Below are positions 35,991 through 54,035 of a stretch of DNA of 64,000 nucleotides, in pieces. This DNA comes from Haliangium sp963772315 (GTDB lineage Bacteria; Myxococcota_A; Polyangia; Haliangiales; Haliangiaceae): NCBI GenBank assembly GCA_963772315.1, contig CAVYWJ010000004.1, positions 5,456,001-5,520,000 of the forward strand, given 5' to 3'. The position numbers were made by a program, and so were the translations under genes. Position 1 is the first letter of the stretch. Every line of letters starts with the position of its first letter. The notes beneath the pieces are model-generated. The model did not search any database and was not told where the DNA came from. It was given only the letters and a program-made list of their open reading frames with translations.

Positions 35991-38900
35991 CTACGGCGCA
36001 GCGCCGGGCAGGCTCTCGGTGTCGAGATCGAACTGCAGGATGCCCAGGCTGCCGGCCGCGAACACGGCTCGCCACGCTCGATCAGCGCCTGCGCAAGGGG
36101 CCGGACGTGGGGGAAGAAGGCCCTGGCCACGGGCGCCGCGGGGTTCAGGATGTCGATCACCTCCAGGCCGCTGATCACGTCCAGGAACAGGCGCCCGGCG
36201 GCGAGCCCTACCAGCGTCGGTGCGAAGGCAACCGCGTTCTGCGACAGCACGGCGAAGCTCGCTGGCGAGCCGACGCCAGAGCGCAGGAGCGTCAGCGTGT
36301 CGTCGCCTGTGCCTGGCGCGGTGCCCCACGGCCGGCGCCACACCTGGGCGTGCTTGACCGCGACGAGGCTGCCGTCATCGGCCGCCACCTCGCGGACCTC
36401 GCGGTCGGTGAGGCGGCGATACCGCTGCTCCAGGACGCGATTCCCGGTCAGCTGGATCTGTGCGATGGCGGTCTCGGCGAACTGCTTCCCCCAGACCCGG
36501 TCGCGGGTCAGCAGGGTGTTGCCCTGCACGGCGACGAGCGCGCCGGGCACGTTGATCGCGGCGCCGATCACGGGCTGCCCCGGCCGGGAGAGGTCGATGC
36601 GGGTGACGAAGTGGCGCGCGTACGGACGTGGATCGCCGGGTACGGTGGTCGGCACCTTGGTCGAGACATACACGGTGTTGCCATGGGAGAGCAGGTTCAC
36701 GAGCTCGTGCTCGACCGGCATGAGGATGGGCGGCAGCAGCGTGGGCGCGGCCGGATTCGAGAGATCGACGCCGCGGATATCGAGGTGCCACCAGCGGCGA
36801 TATTCCAGGGCATCGCTGCACGAGACCTCGATCGGGAAATCCCCGGCGTCGCGCGGCTGGCACTGGCTCTGGCCGCCGCCGAGATCCGTGCACAGCGCGA
36901 ATCCGCCCTCGCAGTACTGCTTGTCTGCGCCGAAGTCGTGGCAGGTCTGCGCGCCGGCCGGATACGTGCAGCCGACCTCGCCCGCGCAGTCGATGCCGTT
37001 CCAGATCTCGTGCTTGCAGACCGTGCCATAGTCGCCGGTGGCCTCCTCACCGAGGACGCGCAGGAAGAGCAGCGTGTTGCCCACTACCCTGACCGTGGCC
37101 ACGCGGCCGCTCGGCCCGTCCCACGGGGAGGGATTCGGCAGCGTGCTGGTGACGAGCTGTCCGATTTGCCGTGGCGCGAGCGGGTTCGACAGATCGTGGG
37201 TCACGATGGTGGTGGTGCGCTGCACGCCCACCGAATGGGACGCCATCGTCACCAGGAGCGACTCGCCCACCCGGAAGATGTCGCGCGCGCGGTAGTTGTC
37301 GCTCATGCCCGGCAGCACGAAGCTCGCCAGCGGCGCCGTAGTATCTGCCGGCGCTGCGGCGGAGATAACCTGGACCGCGGCCGACGCCGCCTTGCTGGCA
37401 TGCGTCTCCAGGCGCACGCGGAAGTCATCGAACGATACGATGCGGTCGTAGATGGGAGCCAGTCCCAGTCGCCCGGTCTCGACCGGCTCGTCGAGCGCGC
37501 TGCGGTCGAACAGCCCTAGGTCACGCATGGAGAGGTTGATGGTCGCGCCCGACTCGATGCTGCGCAGCGCCGTGCTCGGCTCGTCCATGATGCCGCGGCG
37601 AGTGAGCGTGGTCTCCGAGAAGCTGAAGATCTGCACACCGGAGAGGAAGTGGCTCTTGGGGCCCTGAGTCCACCAGCTGGAGAACGGCAAGAGCAAGAGG
37701 CCGGTCTCGGTCTCGCCCGTGGGCGCCTGCTCGCTCACGGCATTCTCCAGCACGGTGGCGGCGCGCGGATCCTCCATGGCGATGCTGTCGTCGGTGCCCG
37801 GGCCAGGGCCTCGGACCAGCGTCCGGCCCAGCAGCGGCACGGGATTGGCCAGGTCGGTGATGTCGTACAGGCTGGCCGTGAGCCGCTGGATGTTGGTGTC
37901 ATCGATGCCGATGCCGAGCAGGCGCGTACCGCCAAAGGCCGGGAGGAACAGGTAATTCCGACCGTAATCGTCGGCCGCGATCACGTGCGTGGCGTCACCG
38001 GCGTCGCCGATGGCAAAGGTGTGGAACGCAGACTCGTACCCACTGTCAACCTCGTACGTGGCCGCGAATGCACGATCCGCGAGCAAGATCGCGCCCAGCA
38101 GATCCTCACCCGGGCCAAAGGTCTCGTCACCCACCAGCACGGGTGCGTCGAGATTGGCGGCGTCCCAGATCTGCAGGTGGTTCGGTGCCACGCTGTTGAT
38201 GCGCTTCGAGAAGGCGCGCAGCTTGCCGTCCTGGAGATCCATGTGCAGGTGCGAGGCCACGTCGCCGGCCGCGGCGACCGTGCCGCGCTCGACCAGGGAG
38301 CCGTCGGCCGCCGAGATGTCGATGATCGCGATGTCGCTGGGCTGGCGAAGCCAGGCGGCGCCGTTGTGCTCGATGAGGAGCACGTCCGGCTGCGTGCGGA
38401 CGCTGCCGATCCGACCGATGATCTCGACCCGCGAGCGCTCGCTGAGCGAGCCGGCCGCGATCTCGAAGCTCTCGGCCACGATCAGCGGCACGCTCTCGAC
38501 GGCGCCGCCCTGGTCGCGCACCTCTTTCCGCTCGTCGCCGACGGTGTACAGCACCACATGTCCGTCGCGCTCGGCCAGGCGGCTGGCGCGTGTGTATCCG
38601 GACAGCCTGGTCTCGGACACGATCGTGGGCGCGGCGCGATCCGAGATGTCGATCAGGAAGATGACGCCGCCCGTGTCGTGCGACACCGCCAGCCCGGCGC
38701 CGGTGCGTGTGGCCCGGGCTCGCTGGAGCATCAGCGCGACCATGTAGTCCCCGGTCACGTGCATGTCGATGGGCTCGCCTATGAGGCGCAGCCGGCTGAT
38801 GAATCGCGGCTGCGTGAGGTCGCTCGTGTCGATGAGCTGCAGGCCGCGGTACGGGTTCAGGTATGCCAGCGTGCCGTCCGCGAGCACACGGTAGATGTCG

Positions 38901-39247
38901 CCGTCCCCCACCAGCCCCTCCTCTGCCTCTGCCCCCGCCCCTGCATCCGCGGCTGCGGCTTCCTCCTCCTCCTCCTCCTCCTCTTCCTCTTCCTCGCTGT
39001 AGATCGCCTGGTACTGGAGCTCGTCGGCCGAGAGGAACCCGGGGGTGACACCGGGCGGCGTTGCTACAGGCGCCGCTGGCGTGCTCGGCACCGCGCCATT
39101 CGACGGCAGCGTGGCTGCGGTTCCGGGTGGCAGAGGATCCGGCCTCACCGATGATGTGGGTTCGCCGAGGCAACCCTGCCCCAGCAGCAAGAGAAACGAC
39201 ACGGGTAGCGCCGTCCGTGTAAGCAGGCTTCCCTGGAAAACGGTCAT
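35991..39247 (-). CDS. Large beta-propeller-domain lipoprotein, frameshift near the 3' end
   Basis: About 1085 residues when one frameshift near 36070 is allowed. The signal peptide LPVSFLLLLGQGC ends in a lipobox Cys; ATG 39245-39247 has AAGGGGGGAA ahead of it. A Pro/Thr-rich linker and a poly-Glu tract follow. The body matches the secreted beta-propeller family (PF09826 type), with repeats such as YLNPYRGLQLIDTSDLTQPR and GEPIDMHVTGDYMVALML. A Cys-rich insert sits at about residues 740-830 (CKHEIWNGIDCAGEVGC). Read without correction, the end becomes Arg/Pro-rich and runs to 35786 into the convergent GAF gene. In the other frame it ends naturally as AVFAAGSLGILQFDLDTESL...GAAP at 35991. Confidence 0.75.
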
Positions 39248-39735
39248 TGGATTGAATTCCCCCCTTGGTATCTTTTGATATGGATTGATTGAGTCCAATG
39301 TTTCTACACGTGGGGGTCACTTGCGTCAATGTGAGAGTCGATGGCTACAGCGTGTTTCCGCGGCCACGTACATGCGCTCACCAGAACGACGCTTGGTCGC
39401 GAGGGACCTGACGCGACCGGAAACTCGATGACGAGAATCTTCGAGAAACACATCACTCAGAATTTTTCGAATGCGGATACATGCGACACCGGCGCCGCAT
39501 GCGCCACCAACCGGCCGGCTACGCTCCACCTCACGACGCGCTGCAGGCAAGCGTCGCCGCGACGCAGCACGGACCGGCTGCGCGACACCGCCACTCCCAC
39601 CGGCCGGGACCCGCCGTGGTCGGGGCTGGTGGCGGGACAGCGCTCACCGACGCGGGCGGCGACCAGGCCGACAGCTCCGCCCTGCAAGCCGGCCGCGGCA
39701 CGCCTGCGGACTCGCAGCGGGACGTCCCGCAGCGC
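39248..39735. other. Intergenic stretch without a supportable gene
   Basis: About 490 bp between two minus-strand genes. The part next to 39247 is less GC-rich, has the Shine-Dalgarno of the propeller gene and probably its promoter. The rest is GC-rich, with only short frames of biased, non-protein-like composition. No RNA structure or repeat recognised. Confidence 0.5.
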
Positions 39736-41748
<2,013 letters not shown>

Positions 41749-41778
41749 GCGACGAGCGTAACCGAAACCGCGCCGGGC

Positions 41779-44244
<2,466 letters not shown>

Positions 44245-44358
44245 GTGGACGCTACTCTGTCCGAGCCGGCAGGCTGGCGCAAGGCAGACCCGGAGCGTTA
44301 CACGACGCGCCGGGCACGCGGGCCCGGGCGGCCGCCTCTCCGGCCACCCCTCCCGCCC

Positions 44359-45360
<1,002 letters not shown>

Positions 45361-45443
45361 GATAGCGCCTTCTCCCCGTGTTGGTCGAGGGGGCGTAATG
45401 GCGCGTTCTGATTACATGGGGGTCGGCCCTCATCGCTGCGTCT

Positions 45444-46211
45444 TTATCGATCCCCTGGAGGCGGGGGCTGGAGCTGTTCCCAGGGCACGGTGGCGCCCAG
45501 GTACTCGCCCCACTCGAAGCCCTGCTCATACAGGATCCGCTGCTGTGTCGAATCGAGAATCTCGCCCGCACGCGCCTCGGCCGCGCCGAGAACGGCACCG
45601 ATGCCACCCGCGTAATTGAGCGCACCGGCCCAGTTGCGGCGATACGGCGTGAGATCGCCCTCGGCGACGGCGCGGTCGGTGAGCGTCAGCGCTTCCTGGT
45701 AGACGTCTTCGAACACGTGGTCGAGCGCAGCCCGCTGCTCATCCGTGACCTTCGCGGCTTCCTCGGCACGGCGCCGGGCGTCCCGCACGTGCTGGCGCGG
45801 CACAGCCAGCGCGGTTTGCAGGAACGGCACCATACGCTGGCGATATTCCTCGGGAGTCTCGCCGTCGAGGCGGCCGAACATGGCCGCCATCTCGGCCTGG
45901 CGGCGCTGGCGACGCTCGCCGCGGTCTGCGGGCTCCGGCTCGGCCTCGGGCTTCACCTCGAGAGTTGGCCGCGGGCGCTGGGCAAAACGCCACTTCGGTT
46001 CGTTCTCTGGTCCGGTTTCCTGCGTGTCCGGTACGGCCACCCCGGCAGCGCTCTGTCCATTCCGAGACGCAGGGCTCGCTGGCGCCGCGGGCGCGCTGTC
46101 GTTCAGGGCCTCGAGTTGGTTGCGCAGCAGCCGGTTCTCTCGGTATAGCCAGGCACATCCAACCGAGGCGAGCAGCAGAGCACCGACGAGCAAGCGCTGA
46201 CCCAGAGGCAT
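45444..46211 (-). CDS. Membrane-anchored hypothetical protein
   Basis: 255 residues from ATG 46209-46211. One N-terminal helix (GQRLLVGALLLASVGCAWLY), possibly an anchor or a lipoprotein-like signal ending at Cys. A heptad-like segment follows (RENRLLRNQLEAL), then a Pro/Glu-rich disordered linker and a charged helical domain (RQRRQAEMAAMFGRLDGET, QHVRDARRRAEEAAKVTDEQ) of the kind seen in periplasmic helical LTxxQ-like or Spy-like proteins. No family recognised with certainty. It may fold as a periplasmic helical hairpin. Confidence 0.6.
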   Translation of the reverse strand: MPLGQRLLVGALLLASVGCAWLYRENRLLRNQLEALNDSAPAAPASPASRNGQSAAGVAVPDTQETGPENEPKWRFAQRPRPTLEVKPEAEPEPADRGERRQRRQAEMAAMFGRLDGETPEEYRQRMVPFLQTALAVPRQHVRDARRRAEEAAKVTDEQRAALDHVFEDVYQEALTLTDRAVAEGDLTPYRRNWAGALNYAGGIGAVLGAAEARAGEILDSTQQRILYEQGFEWGEYLGATVPWEQLQPPPPGDR

Positions 46212-46533
46212 GACGCGACCGTAGAAGTCGGCCGCGGGGGTGTCAACCGACGCCCGCCGGTCGCCGCGGACCGCAGCGGGATCCTCCCGCGCGACCGCGG
46301 CAGCTGCCGGTGCAGTCGCTGGCCACACCCCGAGACAAGCTCCAGCCAGCGCTGTCAGCAAGCATGAAGTTCATGAATTCCAATAAGATGAAGCCAATCG
46401 AGCCCCGCGCTGACGGGCTCTACAGCCACCTGCCCCGGAGTGAGGATCATGCATTCCAGCGTTCTGTGCTTGGAATTTTCATGAACCTTTGAAAGATTTG
46501 AAGACATCGAATGCAGTGCGAGGAGAGACACGC
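46212..46533. promoter_or_regulatory. Divergent promoter region of the menaquinone operon with a long imperfect inverted repeat
   Basis: About 320 bp, less GC-rich toward the right, between the membrane protein (minus) and the menaquinone operon (plus). GTTCATGAATTCCAA at 46369-46383 is matched inversely by TTGGAATTTTCATGAAC at 46470-46486, about 85 bp apart. The repeat could bind one regulator at two half-sites or loop. The downstream copy ends 47 bp before the ATG of the first operon gene. AGGAGAG at 46520 onward is that gene's ribosome binding site. Confidence 0.5.
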
Positions 46534-47601
<1,068 letters not shown>

Positions 47602-47608
47602 GACGAGC

Positions 47609-48820
47609 GTGACCGACCGCAAGACCGTATCGAGCCGCGTGGCCGGCTTCTATCGCAAGACGATCGCGCACCGGATCGACTTCGTCGACGAGACCGGACT
47701 TCTGTCCGATGCTTCGACCGCCTGGCTGCGCAACGGCGGCGGCCTCGACACCGACGTCGCCGATCGCATGAGCGAGAACGTCATCGGCTGTCAGGCATTG
47801 CCGCTCGGCGTGGGCCTGAACTTCCGCATCAACCACCACGACTACCTGGTGCCCATGGCCGTGGAAGAGCCGTCGGTGATCGCGGCCGCCTCCAACGCAG
47901 CACGGCTGGTGCGCATCTCGGGCGGATTCACCGGCGAGGCTGCGCCGCCGATCATGACCGCGCAGGTGCAGTTCGACCGCGTGCCCGATGCGGCCGGGGC
48001 GCCGGCGCGTGTGGAAGCCATCCGCGCCGAGATCCTCGACGCCGGCAATCGCGCGATTCCCAGCATGGTGGCGCGTGGCGGCGGCTGTGTTGATCTCGAG
48101 ACCCGCGTGCTCGACATCACCGACGGCTGGGTCGTAGTCCACCTGTACGTCAACGTTGGCGACGCCATGGGTGCCAATCTGGTCGACAGCGTGGCCGAGG
48201 CCGTGGCCCCGCTCCTGGTCGATGGACTGGGTGGTCGGATGGGGCTGCGCATCCTCACCAACGTGCCGCTGCGGCGCATGGTGCGCGTCAGCGGCGCGGT
48301 CAGCGCCGAGGCCGTGGGCGGCGACGATCTCGCCGACGGCATCGCCCGCGCCAGCCGCTTTGCCGAGCTCGATCCCCTGCGCGCCGCCACCCACAACAAG
48401 GGCATCATGAACGGCATCGACGCCGTGGCCGTGGCCCTGGGTCAGGACTGGCGCGCCATCGAAGCCTGCGCTCATGCCTATGCCGGGCTCGAGGGCCAGT
48501 ACCGGCCGCTGGCCGTCTGGCAGCGCACGGCCGACGGCCTGCTGGGCACGCTGGAAATGCCCCTGGCCGTGGCCACGGTGGGCGGGGCCACGAACGTGCA
48601 CCCCGGCGTCAAGGCCTGTCTGGAGCTTCTCGGCGTGCGCAATGCGCGCGAGCTGGCCGTGGTCATGGCCGCGGTCGGCCTGGCATCCAACCTGGCGGCG
48701 CTCAAGGCGCTGGCCGGCGAGGGCATCCAGCGAGGTCACATGCGGCTGCACCGGCGCCGGCTCGACGAGCCGCCAGCCCTGGGCCGCCTGGAGCAGCGAG
48801 GAGGCGGTGTCGATGACTGA
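47609..48820 (+). CDS. mvaA: Hydroxymethylglutaryl-CoA reductase, class II
   Basis: A 403-residue enzyme, the length of bacterial class II HMG-CoA reductases. Catalytic residues are visible: Glu in SENVIGCQALPLGVGLNF, Lys in THNKGIMNGID, Asp in GQDWRAIEA and a C-terminal His in GIQRGHMRLH. DAMGANLVDSVAE is the cofactor-binding signature. It makes mevalonate from HMG-CoA (or the reverse) with NAD(P)H. GTG start 7 bp after the prenyl synthase stop, after GAGAGGTAGGAC. Its presence inside a menaquinone operon suggests that the cell makes isoprenoids by the mevalonate pathway and tunes supply together with quinone synthesis. Confidence 0.92.
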   Translation: MTDRKTVSSRVAGFYRKTIAHRIDFVDETGLLSDASTAWLRNGGGLDTDVADRMSENVIGCQALPLGVGLNFRINHHDYLVPMAVEEPSVIAAASNAARLVRISGGFTGEAAPPIMTAQVQFDRVPDAAGAPARVEAIRAEILDAGNRAIPSMVARGGGCVDLETRVLDITDGWVVVHLYVNVGDAMGANLVDSVAEAVAPLLVDGLGGRMGLRILTNVPLRRMVRVSGAVSAEAVGGDDLADGIARASRFAELDPLRAATHNKGIMNGIDAVAVALGQDWRAIEACAHAYAGLEGQYRPLAVWQRTADGLLGTLEMPLAVATVGGATNVHPGVKACLELLGVRNARELAVVMAAVGLASNLAALKALAGEGIQRGHMRLHRRRLDEPPALGRLEQRGGGVDD

Positions 48821-49601
48821 CGTGAATCCTGCAGGCAACGCCGCGGGCAGCACGGGGGGCGCGCTCGCGCCTCGCCCCGGAAGCGGCGCCATGTTCGATG
48901 GCATCGCGCGGCGCTACGATCTGCTCAATCGATTGATGTCGTTCGGGCTCGACCGCGGCTGGCGCAAGAAGCTCGTGCGCGCGCTGGCGCTGCCGCCAGG
49001 AGCGCAGGTGCTCGACCTGGCCACGGGCACGGCCGATGTGGCCATCACCATCGCCCGGACGCATTCCGATTGCCGCGTGGTCGGCGTGGATCCGTCCACG
49101 GGCATGCTCGAGGTCGGCCGGCACAAAATCGCCGGGATCGAGCTCGACGCACGCGTCATGCTCCAGGCCGGCGATGCTCAGGCGCTCGAGTTTCCAGACC
49201 AGACCTTCGACGGCGTGTGCATCGCCTTCGGCATCCGCAATGTGCCCGACCGCGCGCGTGGGCTGGCCGAGATGGCGCGCGTGACCCGCCCGGGCGGCCG
49301 CGTGGTCATCCTCGAGCTGTCCGAGCCCCGCGGCGGGCTGCTCGCGCCGCTGGCACGGTTCCACATCCGGCGCCTGGTCCCGCGGCTCGGCGCGCTGCTC
49401 TCGGGCTCGCGCGAGTACAGCTATCTGCAAAGCTCGATCGCGGCCTTTCCGGCGCCCGAGGCGTTTGCCGACATGATGCGAACCGCCGGCCTGGACGTGC
49501 TCGCCGTGACCCCGCTCTCGTTCGGGGTGTGCCACCTCTACGTGGGGACGCCGCACGAGCGCGCAAGCTCGGACACCGCGTCCGCCGAGGATCCCGCATG
49601 A
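48813..49601 (+). CDS. menG: Demethylmenaquinone methyltransferase (UbiE/MenG)
   Basis: A 262-residue SAM-dependent methyltransferase that does the last step of menaquinone synthesis. Family signatures: MFDGIARRYDLLNRLMSFGL, SAM motif VLDLATGTADVAI, GDAQALEFPDQTFDGVCIAF and GIRNVPDRARGLAEMARVT, SREYSYLQSSIAAFP. The ATG overlaps the HMG-CoA reductase stop by 8 bp and follows GAGGAGG. The N-terminal 25 residues are a Gly/Ala-rich extension. Its stop overlaps the menF start (ATGA). Confidence 0.95.
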   Translation: MTDVNPAGNAAGSTGGALAPRPGSGAMFDGIARRYDLLNRLMSFGLDRGWRKKLVRALALPPGAQVLDLATGTADVAITIARTHSDCRVVGVDPSTGMLEVGRHKIAGIELDARVMLQAGDAQALEFPDQTFDGVCIAFGIRNVPDRARGLAEMARVTRPGGRVVILELSEPRGGLLAPLARFHIRRLVPRLGALLSGSREYSYLQSSIAAFPAPEAFADMMRTAGLDVLAVTPLSFGVCHLYVGTPHERASSDTASAEDPA

Positions 49602-51062
49602 GCTTGCTGCTTGCCCGAGATCGCAGTGCCGCGCTCGCGCCCGCGACGTTCCTCGGCCAGACACTGGCGTCCCTCGCCGGTCGTCAGAAGCTGGCCGTGG
49701 TGACGGTGCCGGCCCCGATCGCGCCGCTGGAGGCATTGCTCGGCCAGGCCCGCGGCCAGACCGCGCTGCTCTGGGATCCACCCCACGGCCCGGGCTACTG
49801 CGGTATCGGCCAGACGGTCGAGATCCGCGCCGAGGGCCAGGCACGCATCGCCCTGGTGGAGGAGCGCGCGCGCCGGGTCTGGGCAGAGCCTCGCGCACGT
49901 GCGTCACCCCGACGTGCCGGCGGACGTGGAGCCACGCTTGTTCGGCGGCTTTGCCTTCACCGAGGGCGCCGCGTCCGCGCCCCCGTGGCAGGGCTTTGGC
50001 GATGCGCGCTTCGTCCTGCCCACGTGGTGCTATGGCCGCAGCGGCGACAGGGCCTGGCTCAGCCTGGCCGTGGACCTCGGCGCCGAGCTCGCCGCGGCCG
50101 GACCTGGCGAGCCAATGCCGGCCGCCGTACACGCGCTCGGTGAGCGCTGGGAGAACGCGCTCCGCGACGTTCTGGACGCGCTGGCCACGCCCGCGCCCCT
50201 GCCCAGCGCGCGTCCGAACCTGGTGGCCATCCACGAGCTCGCGCCTGCGGACTGGCACCGCAGCATCGAGGACATCCGCGCGGCCATCGTCGCGGGCCGC
50301 TGCGAGAAGATCGTGGCCGCGCGCTGCAGCGAGGTGCAGCTGGCCTATGCCATCGCTCCCGACGCGGTGCTGGCGCGGCTCGCGCGCCGCTATCCCGACT
50401 GCTACCGCTTCGGCTACTGCGCGGACGGCGCCGCATTCGTGGGCGCCACCCCGGAGCGGCTGATCACCCGCACGGGCGATCGCGTGCGCACACAGGCGCT
50501 CGCCGGCTCCATCGCCGTGCCCGCGCGTGCCGATCGCTCGGCCAGCAGCGACGACGAGCGCACCGCAGCGGCCGCGCTCCTGGCCAGCGGCAAGGATCGC
50601 GACGAGCAGGCTCTGGTGGTACAGGCGATCGCGCGCGTGCTCGGGCCGCTGTGCAGCGAGCTGCACGTGCCGGATCAGCCCGAGATCCGCGTCCTGCGCC
50701 ACGTGCTGCACCTCGAGACGCCGATCGCCGGCACCTTGCGACAGCCCACGCACGTGCTCGCTCTGGTGGCCGCGCTCCACCCCACACCGGCCGTGGGCGG
50801 CGAGCCGACCAGCGCGGCCTTGCGCTGGATCGCGGCGCACGAGCCCCAGCCCCGCGGCTGGTATGCAGCCCCCGTGGGCTGGTTCGATGGCCACGGCGAC
50901 GGCGAGTTCGCGGTCGCGATCCGCTCCGGGCTGCTGGCCGGCACGCGCGCGTATCTGTATGCCGGCGCCGGCATCGTGCGGGATTCCGACCCCGAGGCCG
51001 AATTCGAGGAGACACGGCTCAAGCTGCGGACCGTGCTGGACGCCCTGGGGGTCGAGCCTTGA
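49598..51062 (+). CDS. menF: Isochorismate synthase MenF, one frameshift
   Basis: Read in two frames. 49598 to about 49888 gives the N-terminal part (MSLLLARDRSAALAPATFLG ... VEERARRVWAE); the rest continues in the next frame (LAHVRHPDVPADVEPRLFGG) to 51062. The catalytic half is complete: CEKIVAARC, VGATPERLI, ALAGSIAVP, LRHVLHLETPIAGTL, LHPTPAVGGEP and YAGAGIVRDSDPEAEFEET. The enzyme isomerises chorismate to isochorismate. The shift lies near 49886-49892 (GAGCCTC). Start overlaps menG by 4 bp. A shortened protein from GTG 49899 would still hold the whole chorismate-binding domain, but a sequencing error is the simpler explanation. Confidence 0.85.
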
Positions 51063-53068
51063 CCAAGCGGACCTCGCTGCCCGTACTCGGATCCCAGGCC
51101 AGCGCCGGGCGCGACGCCGGGACGCCCGCACCCGGCGGCGGCGGCGAGTCGAGCGATGCACGCCCCGAGGCTGCCCAGCCAGCCGTGATCCAGAGCGTGT
51201 GGATGCGCGTGCTCATGGATGGCTTGCGGCGGGCCGGCGTCACCGACGTGGTGGTGAGCCCGGGCTCGCGCTCGACGCCGCTGGTGTTTGCCGCCGAGTT
51301 CGTCGGGCTGCGTTGCCATACCGTCATCGACGAACGCTCGGCCGGATTCTTTGCCCTGGGCCGGGCCAAGGCCACGGGCGTGCCCGTCGCTTTGATATGC
51401 ACCTCGGGCACGGCCGGAGCGCATTACTATCCTGCGATCATCGAGGCCGCGTACTCGTACGTGCCGCTGATCGCGATCACGGCCGACCGGCCCCCCGAGC
51501 TCCAGGATTGCGCCGCACCGCAGACCGTTGATCAGACGGCGCTGTTCGGCAGCATGGTGCGACACTTCGCGGATCTCGGCGTCCCCGAGGCCGATCGGAT
51601 GCGCCTGCGCGCGCTGCGTCGCAAGGCGGTCCAGGCCGTGGTCATGGCGCGCGGTCCCGTACCTGGCCCGGTCCACCTCAACGTTCCGGCGCGCAAGCCC
51701 CTGGAGCCGGCGCCGCTGCGCACGGCTGCCGACGTGGCCATGGCCGAGCGCGGCGATGCCGTGTGCGCGGAACCGGCGCCCCAGGTCATCACCAGCGCGG
51801 CGAAGGCCCCGGATACGGCGCTCGACGCCCTGGCCAATGCCTGTGTCGCGACCAAGCGTGGCCTCATCGCCTGCGGACCCATGCCGCCGCATGCGCGCGA
51901 GCTGGCGGCGGCCGTCCATGCGCTGGCCCAGGCCACGGGCTTTCCCGTGCTCGCCGAGGCGGCGAGCCAGGTCCGCTTCGGCAGCCGGCCGGAGCAGGGA
52001 GAAGCTCTTCTGTGACGGCTTCGACATGCTGCTGGCCAGCCCGCGCTTTCGCGCCAGCAGCATGCCCGAACTGGTGCTGCAAATCGGCCCGCCGCTGACG
52101 TCCGGTCCCTATGCCACCCTGATGTCCGAAAATCCCGGGGCCGTACACTGCGTGATCGCAGGCTGGGGCTGGAATGACCCGCACAACAGCGCAGACGCGC
52201 TGGTGGTAGCCGACGTCATCGACACGCTCCGGCGTCTGGCGACCCGGCTCCGCTCCAGCCCGCGCAGCGTCAAGGCCGCGGCCTGGGCCAGCCGCTTTGC
52301 CGCGGGGAACGCGCTGGTGTGGCAGGCCGTCGATCAGGTGGTCGGGCAGGCGATCGGGCAAGTGATCGGGCAGGCGACGAATGCTGACGCCGGCGCCGCG
52401 ACGGAGTCGGGTGCCGGCTCTGCCGACGGCATGCGCGAAGGTCAGGCCATGCGCGCGGTGCTCGGCGCCGTGCCCGCGGGCGCGCTGCTCGCGCTCGGCA
52501 ACAGCTTGCCGATTCGCACGGTGGACACTTACGGCCGCGCGCGCCCGGGCGGTCCAGCGGTGCTGTCCCAGCGCGGCGCCAGCGGCATCGACGGCCTGAT
52601 CTCGTCCGCGGCCGGCGCGGCCAGCACGGGCGAGCGCCCCGTGGCACTGATCCTCGGCGACGTCAGCTTCGCCCACGATCTCGGCGGCCTGGCGACGGCC
52701 CGACAGCTGGGCAAGCGCGCCCCCCTGGCCGTGATCGTGATCGACAATCAGGGCGGTCGCATCTTCGAGCAGCTGCCCATCGCCGAGCTCAATGCGACGC
52801 TGTTCTCGACCCACTGGCTCACGCCGCCGGCCTGCGACGTGCGTGCGGCAGCCGCGGTTTTCGGTCATGCGTACGTGCGTGCAGAGAATCCCGACGCGCT
52901 GTCCGAAGCAGTGGCCGGAGCGCTGCGGCCGGAAGCTGGCTGCACCGTGATCCATGCACTGGTGGCTCCCGAGAGCGCGGCCGCGGATGCGCAGCGCATC
53001 CAGGCCATCGTCGATGCAGGTGTGGACGCGCTGCCCCGTCTGGACGAACCAGCACCGCAGGCAGGCGC

Positions 53069-53072
<4 letters not shown>
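51059..53072 (+). CDS. menD: SEPHCHC synthase MenD, one frameshift
   Basis: About 670 residues after correction. The TTG start overlaps the menF stop (TTGA). Thiamine-diphosphate enzyme joining isochorismate and 2-oxoglutarate. The N-terminal half has DVVVSPGSRSTPL, CHTVIDERSAGFFALG, CTSGTAGAHYYPAIIEA and TADRPPELQDCAAPQTVDQ. The C-terminal half has RGASGIDGLISSAAGAA, ALILGDVSFAHDLGGL and VIVIDNQGGRIFEQLPIAE. At the GGG of 51997-51999 the frame breaks and ends in a stop at 52015; removing one G gives EQEKLFCDGFDMLLASPRF in continuous frame. A Gln/Val/Gly/Ala-rich insert at about 52330-52440 is unusual. The N-terminal 45 residues are a low-complexity extension, so GTG 51188 is an alternative start. 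Confidence 0.87.
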
Positions 53073-54019
<947 letters not shown>

Positions 54020-54035
54020 GCGCGCTGGAACGCCG

